Assembly: GCA_016928605.1 (NCBI GenBank)
Contig: JAFGKN010000032.1
Span: 1-7,964 of the forward strand
DNA from: Planctomycetota bacterium
Lineage (GTDB): Bacteria; Planctomycetota; UBA8108
Length of the DNA stretch: 7,964 bases
Direction: 5' to 3'
Positions within the stretch are counted from its first letter, which is position 1, and the number at the start of each line of letters is the position of its first letter. This document shows positions 1-6,000 of this stretch, piece after piece. The position numbers were made by a program, and so were the translations under genes. Under the pieces are notes generated by a model. That model saw only the letters and a program-made list of their open reading frames with translations, was not told where the DNA came from and did not search any database.

Positions 1-66
1 GAGGCAGAGGCAGAGGCGGAGGCAGAGGCGGAGGCAGAGGCGGAGGCAGAGGCAGAGGCAGAGGCA
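1..66. repeat. GAGGC(A/G) hexanucleotide tandem repeat
   Basis: Eleven uninterrupted copies of the hexamer GAGGCA or GAGGCG fill the left edge of the window, and the array probably continues beyond it. Copies 3, 5 and 7 end in G and the rest in A, so the sixth base is the only variable position. On the plus strand it would read as alternating Glu-Ala with synonymous Ala changes, but no gene of its own can be supported here. It looks like a slippage-type microsatellite downstream of cysN. Confidence 0.9.
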
Positions 67-70
67 GAGA

Positions 71-190
71 CCGCAAACGCAACCGCAGCGGCAGCCGTAA
101 CCGCAGGGGCAGCGGCAGCCGTAACCGCAGCGGCAGCCGCACCCGCAGCCGCACCCGCAGCCGCGTCGGTCTCGGCCAGGGTCTCGGTCT
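71..190. repeat. Degenerate CCGCAG-type then CGGTCT-type hexamer repeats
   Basis: After a four-base joint (GAGA) that shifts the six-base phase, positions 71-166 hold sixteen degenerate hexamers of the form CCGCAG, CCGCAC, CGGCAG and CCGTAA. A longer unit recurs inside: CCGTAA-CCGCAG appears at 95-106 and again at 119-130. From 167 the period stays six but the unit changes to CGGTCT or close variants, up to the cysN stop codon. The region is non-coding as far as I can tell. Three different hexamers side by side suggest repeated local slippage. Confidence 0.75.
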
Positions 191-198
191 CGGGACCG
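185..198 (-). terminator. Small stem-loop directly after cysN stop
   Basis: CGGTC at 185-189 and GACCG at 194-198 form a 5-bp stem with a 4-nt loop, directly abutting the cysN stop codon. There is no T-run after it on the minus strand, so it is not a canonical intrinsic terminator. It may only be a by-product of the CGGTCT repeats. Confidence 0.25.
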
Positions 199-1476
199 CT
201 ACTTCTGGAGGATCATGCCCGCGGCGACCGTGGCGTTGGTCAGGTCGTCGATGAGGATCACGCTGCCCGTCATCCGGTTGCGCTCGTAGGTGTCGACGAA
301 GAGGGGGCTCGATGTGCGGATGCCGATGCGGGCGATGTCGTTCAGCCGGACCTCGCGATCGTCCTCGATCTTGTGGAGGGTGTTGATGTCGACCTTGTAG
401 CGGACATCCTTCACGAGGCACTTCACCTCGCGCGTCGTGTGCCGGAGGGTGTACTTGCCGCGAGGGCGGAGCTGGGTCGATTCGGAGAACCAGCAGACCA
501 TCAGCTCCAGGTCCTGCAGGACCTTGGGCATGTTCTTCGGCTTGGCGATCATGTCGCCCCGGCTGAGGTCGAGCTCGTTCTCGAGCGTCACGGTGACGGA
601 CATCGGCGAGAAGGCCTCTTCGATCTCGCGGTCGTGGAAGTGGATGGAACGGATCCGCGTGGTGAATCCGGAGGGGAGCAGCAGGACCTCGTCGCCCTTC
701 TTGAAGACGCCGCCCGAGACGCGGCCAGCGTAGCCGCGGAAGTCGTGGAACTCGTTCGACTGGGGGCGGACCACCCACTGGACCGGAAAGCGGGGATCCA
801 CGTGGTTGTAGTCGCTTCCGACGTAGACCGTCTCGAGCGCATAGATGAGCGGCATGCCGCGGTACCACGGCATGTTCGCGGACTTCTCCACGACGTTGTC
901 GCCGTGCAGCGCGCTGATGGGGATGAACTGGAGGTCGGCGATGTCGAGCCGGGAGGCGAAGTCCTTGAAGTCGCTGACCGCCTTGTCGAAGACATCCTCG
1001 CGGTAGCCGACGAGGTCCATCTTGTTGACGCAGATGATCAGATGCTTGATGCCGAGGAGCGAGGCGATGAAGGAGTGGCGGCAGGTCTGCTCGAGGATCC
1101 CCTTGCGGGCATCGACGAGGAGGAGGGCGAGGTTGGCGGTCGACGCGCCCGTGACCATGTTCCGCGTGTACTGCACATGCCCCGGCGTGTCGGCGATGAT
1201 GAACTTCCGCCGCGGAGTGGCGAAGTACCGGTACGCCACGTCGATCGTGATGCCCTGCTCGCGCTCGGCGCGCAGACCGTCGGTGAGGAGAGCGAGGTCG
1301 ACGTAGTGGTCCCCGCGCTCGAGGCTGGCGCGCTCCACCGCCGCGAGCTGGTCCTCGAAGATCGTCTTGGTGTCGTAGAGGAGGCGGCCGATGAGGGTGC
1401 TCTTGCCGTCGTCGACGCTGCCCGCGGTCGTGAACCGCAGCAGGTCCATGTGGAGGTAATCGCTGGTCTCGCTCAC
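199..1476 (-). CDS. cysN: Sulfate adenylyltransferase subunit 1 (CysN GTPase)
   Basis: This is the regulatory GTPase subunit of ATP sulfurylase: GTP hydrolysis drives APS formation by its partner CysD in the cytoplasm. The 425-residue protein has the CysN-type P-loop GSVDDGKST (19-27), the switch region RxxGITID (72-79), DTPGH (96-100) and NKMD (151-154), followed by EF-Tu-like beta-barrel domains. It is somewhat shorter than E. coli CysN (about 475) and has no fused APS kinase, consistent with a separate cysC in the operon. The start is a GTG at 1476 with GGAGAG just upstream. An ATG at residue 10 lacks a clear ribosome binding site and would trim the segment before the conserved DLLRF. It is the last gene of cysC-cysD-cysN, 19 nt after cysD. 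Identification rests on clear motif matches and operon context. Confidence 0.96.
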   Translation of the reverse strand: MSETSDYLHMDLLRFTTAGSVDDGKSTLIGRLLYDTKTIFEDQLAAVERASLERGDHYVDLALLTDGLRAEREQGITIDVAYRYFATPRRKFIIADTPGHVQYTRNMVTGASTANLALLLVDARKGILEQTCRHSFIASLLGIKHLIICVNKMDLVGYREDVFDKAVSDFKDFASRLDIADLQFIPISALHGDNVVEKSANMPWYRGMPLIYALETVYVGSDYNHVDPRFPVQWVVRPQSNEFHDFRGYAGRVSGGVFKKGDEVLLLPSGFTTRIRSIHFHDREIEEAFSPMSVTVTLENELDLSRGDMIAKPKNMPKVLQDLELMVCWFSESTQLRPRGKYTLRHTTREVKCLVKDVRYKVDINTLHKIEDDREVRLNDIARIGIRTSSPLFVDTYERNRMTGSVILIDDLTNATVAAGMILQK

Positions 1477-1495
1477 GTTCTCTCCGCCGCCCGTC

Positions 1496-2401
1496 TCAGA
1501 AGTAACCCTCGACCTTGCGGTCCTCCATGGAAGTCTCGGACCTTCGGTCGTCGGCCCGGCCTCCGCGCTCCGTCACGCGCGCCGCCGCCACCTCGCGGAT
1601 GATGTCCTCCACGCTCGAGGCGGAGGACTCGAGGCCGCCGGTGCACGTCATGTCGCCCACCGTCCGGAAGCGGACGAGATTTCTCTCCCACGTCTCGCCC
1701 GGCAGCAGCTGGATGCAGTCCGACCTCGCGAGCAGCATCCCGTCGCGCCGGACCACATCGCGCTCGTGGGCGAAGTAGATGCAGGGGATCTCCAGCCTCT
1801 CCGCCGCGATGTACTGCCAGACGTCGAGCTCCGTCCAGTTGCTGAGGGGAAAGACGCGGAAGTGCTCGCCGAATCGCTTCCTGCCGTTGAACAGGTTCCA
1901 GAGCTCCGGCCTCTGGTTCTTCGGATCCCACTGGCCAAACTCGTTGCGGTGGGAGAAGAACCTCTCCTTGGCGCGCGCCTTCTCCTCGTCGCGCCGGCCG
2001 CCGCCGAGGGCAGCGTCGAACTGGAGCTCCTCGATGGCGTCGAGGAGCGTCACCGTCTGCAGCGTGTTCCGGCTCGAGTTGGGGCCCTTCTCCTCCGCCA
2101 CCCGTCCCCTGTCGATCGAGTCCTGCACCTTCCGGACCACGAGCCGCGCTCCCACCCTCTCGGCGAAACGGTCCCGGAACTCGAGGGTCTCCGGGAAGTT
2201 GTGGCCGGTGTCGATGTGGAGGATCGGGAAGGGGAGCCTCGCGGGGTAGAAGGCCTTGACGGACAGGTGGGTGAGGACGATGGAGTCCTTGCCCCCCGAG
2301 AAGAGCAGGACGGGCCTCTCGAACTGCGCCGCGGCCTCGCGGATGACGAAGATCGCCTCCGATTCCAGATGGCTGAGGTGGGGGAGGATGTAGGTGCGCA
2401 T
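1496..2401 (-). CDS. cysD: Sulfate adenylyltransferase subunit 2 (CysD)
   Basis: This is the catalytic subunit of ATP sulfurylase, which adenylylates sulfate to APS. The 301-residue length is normal for the family. The PP-loop ATP-binding motif SGGKDS is at 35-40, followed by the IDTGHNFPET segment. Also visible are a GGGRRDEEKARAKER block, the NWTELDVWQYI segment, RFRTVGDMTCTGG, and the usual C-terminal ending with a GGRADD block and a final GYF. In many homologues the CTG block follows a CYP- or CxP-type sequence; here it is DMTCTGG, a minor variation. The ATG at 2401 has AGGAG four bases upstream. The gene begins 19 nt after cysC and ends 19 nt before cysN, so the three are surely co-transcribed. 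Identification is secure. Confidence 0.97.
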   Translation of the reverse strand: MRTYILPHLSHLESEAIFVIREAAAQFERPVLLFSGGKDSIVLTHLSVKAFYPARLPFPILHIDTGHNFPETLEFRDRFAERVGARLVVRKVQDSIDRGRVAEEKGPNSSRNTLQTVTLLDAIEELQFDAALGGGRRDEEKARAKERFFSHRNEFGQWDPKNQRPELWNLFNGRKRFGEHFRVFPLSNWTELDVWQYIAAERLEIPCIYFAHERDVVRRDGMLLARSDCIQLLPGETWERNLVRFRTVGDMTCTGGLESSASSVEDIIREVAAARVTERGGRADDRRSETSMEDRKVEGYF

Positions 2402-2420
2402 GAGTCTCCTGGGCGGCGGT

Positions 2421-3029
2421 TCAGCGGGCGGGCGGCCGCGCGATCCGGGGCCGGACGAAATCGTGGAGGGCGGTGAGAGATGACTGGACGTCCTGCGTCT
2501 CGGTGTCGATCGCCAGGTCCGGCGGCGCGAGCGGCGGCTCGAAGCTCGAGTCCCTCCCCGTGAAGTCCTTGACGAGCCCCGCCTCAGCCCTCGCGTAGAG
2601 CCCCTTGACGTCCCGCCGGAGGCAGGTCTCGTAGGAGCACTCGAGGTACACCTCGATGAAGTCCTGCGCTCCGATGATCTCCCGCGCCATGGCGCGCAGC
2701 CGGTTGCGGGGCGTGATGAAGGAGCTGATGACGATCACGCCGCTGTCGACGAAGAGCTTCGCCACCTCTGCGACGCGGCGAATGTTCTCCTCGCGGTCGG
2801 CATCCGAGAATCCGAGATCGCGGTTGAGGCCGAGCCGGACGCCGTCCCCGTCGAGGATCCGCACGACGCGCTTCTCCGCTCGGAGCCGCTCGGCGAGCCC
2901 GACGGCCAGCGTGGTCTTGCCCGACCCGGAGAGGCCGTAGAGCCAGACGGCGCGGGCCGTCTGCGCGAGGATCGCCTCGTTCGCGCTGCGCTCGAGATCC
3001 GGGTCGAAGGTCGGGTGAGTCTCCTGCAC
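2421..3029 (-). CDS. cysC: Adenylylsulfate (APS) kinase
   Basis: APS kinase phosphorylates APS to PAPS. With the GTG start at 3029 the protein is 202 residues, the usual size. The Walker A motif GLSGSGKTT is at 32-40, followed by the conserved LDGDGVRLGLNRDLGFSDAD segment (from about 59) and the ENIRR helix. Where E. coli CysC has FISP, with the Ser that is transiently phosphorylated, this protein has FITP, so Thr replaces that Ser. The frame stays open up to a GTG at 3116, but that codon lies between the -35 and -10 of the predicted promoter, so a start there is unlikely. The GTG at 3029 is preceded by GAGGAG with short spacing. It heads the cysC-cysD-cysN operon. Function is confident; the exact start is moderately so. 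Confidence 0.9.
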   Translation of the reverse strand: MQETHPTFDPDLERSANEAILAQTARAVWLYGLSGSGKTTLAVGLAERLRAEKRVVRILDGDGVRLGLNRDLGFSDADREENIRRVAEVAKLFVDSGVIVISSFITPRNRLRAMAREIIGAQDFIEVYLECSYETCLRRDVKGLYARAEAGLVKDFTGRDSSFEPPLAPPDLAIDTETQDVQSSLTALHDFVRPRIARPPAR

Positions 3030-3098
3030 AGTCTCCTCGTAGGGTAGCTCCTGTCGACGCGACGGCACCCCCCGGCCTCCGCGGCCGGAGAACGCCCT

Positions 3099-3126
3099 AT
3101 TTAAGGCTCGCCGCACATGAAGTCAA
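3099..3126 (-). promoter_or_regulatory. Sigma70-type promoter of cysC-cysD-cysN
   Basis: On the minus strand, TTGACT (3126-3121; 5 of 6 to consensus) and TTAAAT (3104-3099; 4 of 6) are separated by 16 bp. This AT-rich pair stands out in GC-rich sequence. Transcription would begin near 3092, giving a leader of about 60 nt before the GTG at 3029. The leader holds a stem-loop at 3077-3090 (CTCCG, loop CGGC, CGGAG). No known sulfur-responsive riboswitch is recognisable. Confidence 0.65.
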
Positions 3127-3383
3127 TGCGCCGGACCGCCCGCGGGAACCGCCGCTCTTCCTCGCGCGGCTCGGCACGCGCCCGGCGAAGAGAGCCGGCC
3201 GGTCACCGCGGAGCCGTCGCCTGCGCGCGGCTCGGCTCGAGCTGATCGTAGGTTCGTCTCCCGGCGGCGATTCGATTCTCGTCATCTGCAGGGACGCCCG
3301 CGAGGGCCGGACGATTCACTGCGCTCGGGCGGGCGCGGCGAGGAAGCGGAGGCCGGCGGGCCGGGGATGCCGCGCGGAGACGG
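3127..3383. other. Intergenic region, no gene seen
   Basis: This GC-rich stretch separates the decarboxylase-family gene (ending at 3384) from the cysC promoter. Short GC hairpins occur, for example CCGGC/GCCGG at 3353-3364, about 20 nt after the stop on the minus strand and followed by a pyrimidine-rich stretch; that is at best a weak terminator. A 62-codon reading frame (3097-3285, minus) is rich in Arg/Ser, runs through the cysC promoter, and is not a credible gene. Confidence 0.5.
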
Positions 3384-4565
3384 CTACCCCTCGCCATACC
3401 GGCCGTGCTCCTCTGCGATCTCGACCAGCATCTCGAGCTTGAACGGCTCCACGCGCGGAGCCACCGCGCACGCGGTGCTGAGGATGTACCCGCCGCCCGG
3501 CTTGCCCGCCTCGAGCGTGAAGAGAGCGCGGCGGCGCGCGTCCTCGGGGCCATCGTCGAGCAGCGCCACGGAGTCGATGTTCCCCTTGATGAACAGGCGT
3601 CCGCCGATGCGCGTCTTGGCCTCGCCGAGCGGAGTGTCGCCCAGCGGCGGCGGATCGAGCGTGTCGACGCCATCGGTGCGAGTCTCGGCGAGCAGCTCGA
3701 GCCGGTCCCGCAGCCTGCCGCAGGTGTGGGTGTAGACCGGCAGGCCGGGAAACGCGGCGTGGAGGGCGTCGACGACCTTCCGCTCGGCGGGGACCACGAA
3801 GCGCCGGTACATCTCCGTGGAGATGAAGCCGGCGCCTGCGAATGCGGACGAGATCAGCACCGCGTCGACGTCGCGGCGGGCCTGGAAGAGGCCCCAGGCG
3901 ACGGCGGCGTCGGCCAGCCGGTCGAGGATCGCGAGCGCGCGCGCCGGATCCGAGAGCAGGCCCACGAGCGCCTCCTGGTATCCGAAGAGCTCTGCGAAGT
4001 GAGTGAACGGCGAGAAGACCTCCCCGTGGATGGAGACGCTGCCTCCGGCGGCCTCGCGTACGAGATCGATCGTGCGGCCGAAGTGCTCCGGGGGATCGAG
4101 GAGAAGGCCGGCGGCCTCGCGCGCGATCCGCGGCGTGTGGTAGACGCCCCAGGTGTAGGCCGGCCACTCATCCAGCCGCGCGACGTCCCGGTCTGGATCG
4201 AAGCTCTCGAAGGGAGGGCGCCCCGGCGCGGAGGGCTCGTGCCGCGGGTTGTCGTCGCACGGCACGCGCGTCCTCGATCCGTCCCTCCACTCGATCAGCT
4301 CTCCTTCACCCGCGCGCGAGATCGAGGCCACGTCCCGCTCCCAGCCGGGGTCGCGGCCGGGGATGTTGATCAGGATGCCGTCGAAGCGGTAGCGGGCGCA
4401 CAGGGCGAGCAGCGCCTCGGCGAATCCCTCGCTCGTGAACCAGATGCGGTGGGGGGGAAGGCCGGTGTTCAGGAAGTAGTGGCCGAGCGATAGCTGGCAC
4501 ATCACGGGGACGCGGTCGGGGATCCCGCGGCGCATCGCGATGTGCATCCGCTGGCGGCTCGTCAT
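3384..4565 (-). CDS. Uroporphyrinogen decarboxylase-superfamily protein, methyltransferase-like
   Basis: The 393-residue protein has the URO-D TIM-barrel layout. The N-terminus reads MTSRQRM with PDRVPVM soon after; FISTEMYRRFVVPAE lies in the middle; a GNIDSVALL segment and ILSTACAVAP sit near the C-terminus. His280, Cys282 (in YTHTCGR) and Cys366 match the HxC...C zinc site of the MtaA/MtbA corrinoid:thiol methyltransferases. True HemE does not use this site. It may therefore transfer a methyl group between a corrinoid protein and a thiol, or act in demethylation, but no corrinoid protein or partner methyltransferase is adjacent, so the substrate is unknown. The reading frame stays open far upstream, antisense to the neighbour. 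The ATG at 4565 is chosen because AAAGGA lies 8 nt before it and the family's N-terminus begins there. Family assignment is confident; the reaction is inferred. Confidence 0.85.
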   Translation of the reverse strand: MTSRQRMHIAMRRGIPDRVPVMCQLSLGHYFLNTGLPPHRIWFTSEGFAEALLALCARYRFDGILINIPGRDPGWERDVASISRAGEGELIEWRDGSRTRVPCDDNPRHEPSAPGRPPFESFDPDRDVARLDEWPAYTWGVYHTPRIAREAAGLLLDPPEHFGRTIDLVREAAGGSVSIHGEVFSPFTHFAELFGYQEALVGLLSDPARALAILDRLADAAVAWGLFQARRDVDAVLISSAFAGAGFISTEMYRRFVVPAERKVVDALHAAFPGLPVYTHTCGRLRDRLELLAETRTDGVDTLDPPPLGDTPLGEAKTRIGGRLFIKGNIDSVALLDDGPEDARRRALFTLEAGKPGGGYILSTACAVAPRVEPFKLEMLVEIAEEHGRYGEG

Positions 4566-4573
4566 GGCGCTTG

Positions 4574-4579
4574 TCCTTT
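4574..4579 (-). promoter_or_regulatory. Ribosome binding site deciding the URO-D-family start
   Basis: AAAGGA on the minus strand sits 8 nt upstream of the ATG at 4565. It decides the start in a frame that is otherwise open to 5441. Confidence 0.65.
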
Positions 4580-4594
4580 CTCGCCCTGGCGGGA

Positions 4595-4600
4595 ATGATA
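4595..4600 (-). promoter_or_regulatory. Candidate -10 element for the URO-D-family gene
   Basis: TATCAT on the minus strand matches the sigma70 -10 consensus at 5 of 6 positions. It would place transcription about 23 nt before the ATG at 4565. I see no convincing -35, so this is tentative. It lies in the 102-bp divergent region shared with the membrane-protein gene, for which I could not pick a promoter. Confidence 0.3.
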
Positions 4601-4651
4601 CGCGAGGTGCGGCGACGGCGCCCAGCGAGAATCGACCTGGAGAATGGAACC

Positions 4652-4658
4652 GAGGAGG
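4652..4658 (+). promoter_or_regulatory. Ribosome binding site deciding the DUF3810-type start
   Basis: GAGGAGG ends 9 nt before the ATG at 4668. In-frame ATGs at 4644 (upstream of this site) and 4677 (18 nt after it) are less well placed. Confidence 0.75.
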
Positions 4659-4667
4659 ACGGCCAGC

Positions 4668-5819
4668 ATGACGCTCATGGATGAACAGGCTAGAAACGAC
4701 GCTCGCCCCCAGCCACGAGGGCGAGGTCGCTGGCGCCGTCGCCTCACCACGGCAGGGATTCTCGCGCTCGGGGCGGGGTCGATGCTCTGGACGCTCTGCC
4801 CACCGCCGGCGGGCGTCGTGGACGCGGTCTACTCGCGGACCGTCTACCGGTTGCTGGCGGCGGTGCTCGTGCCGGTGGGGGACCTGGTCCCCTTCTCGCT
4901 GAGCCTGCTGGCTCTGCTGCTCTTCACCCTCCTCCTCCCTGGGCTGCTCCTCTGGCGCGCCCTCCGCCTCTGGAGGGAGAAAGCGGATCGTGCCGTGCGA
5001 ACGTGGTGCGCCTTCGCGGCGCGGACGGCCATCGTCTGGGTGGTCGTCGGCTACAGCGGCTTCCTCCTTCTCTGGGGAGGTAATTACCAGCGGCTGCCGA
5101 TCGAGGAGACGCTGGCGCTCGGAGATGAGCCGGTCGAGGCTGCGGATCTCGAAGCGCTGGCCGAGGACTTCGTCACGGTCCTGGAGACGGAGGCCCTTGC
5201 CCCCCAGAAGCCGGATGTCGACGGAGCCCTCCTCGCCGTGAGGGACTCGCTCGCCCGTCGCATCGACCAGTGGTACGGAGCGGCGCCGCGCATCCCGCGC
5301 CGCGTCAAGACGCTGCCACGGGGCTGGCTCCTCACCTTCGGAACGTCGGGAGTGACGCTGATTCCCTTCCTCGAGGCGCACGTCGATGGAGCGTTGCCCG
5401 ATCCCCTCCTCGTCGCGGTGGCCGCCCACGAGCTGGCGCACTCGGCCGGTCTCGCGCGCGAGTCGGACGCGGAGCTGGCCGGCCTTCTGGCGGCGTGGAC
5501 GTCGGGGAATGCCTTCGCCCGCTACGCCGCCGCGCTGATCGGTTACTCCCGCTGTTGCTGGCAGCTTTCGAGCGAGGTCACGAGGCGACTCACCCCGCGC
5601 GTCCCCGATCGCGCCAAGGAGGATCTCGCTGCGATGGTGCGGATCACTCAGACCTACCGGATCCCGAGTCTCTCCCGCCTTCAGAGCAAGGTCTACGATA
5701 TCTACCTGCGCTCGCAGAAGGTGGAGGACGGCATCCGCAACTACTCGAAAGCGGTGACCCTGCTCGCCCGCGCCCGCCGGAGAGGTCTCCTCGACGGAGG
5801 GGGACCGCCGGGAGAGTGA
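4668..5819 (+). CDS. DUF3810-type membrane protein with HExxH metallopeptidase motif
   Basis: The 383-residue protein starts with a basic, Arg-rich segment. Three hydrophobic stretches follow in the first third (around LTTAGILALGAG, FSLSLLALLLFTLLL and AIVWVVVGYSGFLLL), so the N-terminal part should be in the inner membrane and the rest in an aqueous compartment. HELAH at 254-258 is a zinc-metallopeptidase signature. The following GLARESDAE offers Glu269 as a possible further ligand. The block from EAHVDG through AHELAH to LAAWTSGNAFARY resembles what I know of the DUF3810 family (HExxH, then GFAREDEAN-like). Substrate and role are unknown. It stands alone, divergent from the URO-D-family gene and convergent with the tRNA. 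The start is set by GAGGAGG before 4668. Family assignment is from memory of motifs; proteolysis is inferred. Confidence 0.85.
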   Translation: MTLMDEQARNDARPQPRGRGRWRRRLTTAGILALGAGSMLWTLCPPPAGVVDAVYSRTVYRLLAAVLVPVGDLVPFSLSLLALLLFTLLLPGLLLWRALRLWREKADRAVRTWCAFAARTAIVWVVVGYSGFLLLWGGNYQRLPIEETLALGDEPVEAADLEALAEDFVTVLETEALAPQKPDVDGALLAVRDSLARRIDQWYGAAPRIPRRVKTLPRGWLLTFGTSGVTLIPFLEAHVDGALPDPLLVAVAAHELAHSAGLARESDAELAGLLAAWTSGNAFARYAAALIGYSRCCWQLSSEVTRRLTPRVPDRAKEDLAAMVRITQTYRIPSLSRLQSKVYDIYLRSQKVEDGIRNYSKAVTLLARARRRGLLDGGGPPGE

Positions 5820-5828
5820 GCCACCTGG

Positions 5829-5850
5829 AGAAAGACGCCGGCAGCCGGCG
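5829..5850 (-). terminator. Candidate intrinsic terminator after tRNA-Leu
   Basis: CGCCGG (5836-5841), loop CAG, CCGGCG (5845-5850) form a perfect 6-bp stem. On the minus strand it is followed by TCTTTCT. It begins 17 nt after the tRNA 3' end. In the plus direction there is no T-run, so it serves the convergent upstream gene less well. Confidence 0.45.
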
Positions 5851-5867
5851 GCACCGGGAGAGCAGGG

Positions 5868-5949
5868 TGCGAGAGCCGGGACTCGAACCCGGACCCCTTG
5901 CGGGACAAGATCCTAAGTCTTGCGCGTCTGCCAGTTCCGCCACTCTCGC
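5868..5949 (-). tRNA. tRNA-Leu (anticodon UAG)
   Basis: The 82-nt cloverleaf folds cleanly. The 7-bp acceptor stem is GCGAGAG with CTCTCGC. The anticodon stem CAAGA/TCTTG encloses loop CTTAGGA, with anticodon TAG reading CUN leucine codons. A long variable arm (TCCCGCAAGGGGT) is typical of leucine tRNA. The T arm is CCGGG/CCCGG with loop TTCGAGT. The discriminator base is A, as expected for leucine. The bases after it are CCC, so the CCA end is not encoded and must be added by CCA nucleotidyltransferase. Confidence 0.96.
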
Positions 5950-5968
5950 GAGATCGGCGAACGCGGCG

Positions 5969-5997
5969 ATTGTACTCGGACCCGCCGCGGATGCCAC
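5969..5997 (-). promoter_or_regulatory. Promoter of tRNA-Leu
   Basis: On the minus strand, GTGGCA (5997-5992; 4 of 6) and TACAAT (5974-5969; 5 of 6) are 17 bp apart. The expected start near 5962 lies about 13 nt before the mature tRNA. It fits entirely between the tRNA and the stop of the upstream gene at 6001, so the tRNA probably has its own promoter. Confidence 0.55.
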
Positions 5998-6000
5998 GGC

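Noticed and set aside
1..190. Possible CRISPR array in the left-edge repeats
   Set aside because: The units are six bases with no spacers, so this is simple tandem repetition.
1..1602. Long plus-strand open frame from the window start, beginning as alternating Glu-Ala and running across cysN
   Set aside because: It is antisense to cysN and part of cysD, whose strong third-position G/C bias keeps the opposite frame open. The protein is Val/Asp/Glu/Arg-rich without domain sense, and the only start candidate lies inside cysN.
3384..4565. Calling the gene hemE
   Set aside because: It carries the HxC...C zinc triad of the methyltransferase branch, and there are no heme-biosynthesis neighbours.
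4566..5441. N-terminal extension of the URO-D-family frame to 685 residues
   Set aside because: The extension is antisense to the DUF3810-type gene and low in complexity. A good ribosome binding site and the family's normal N-terminus place the start at 4565.
5644..5997. Minus-strand 117-codon frame containing RVAELADAQDLGSCP
   Set aside because: This is the familiar false protein produced by translating a tRNA-Leu gene; the cloverleaf at 5868-5949 explains the sequence.
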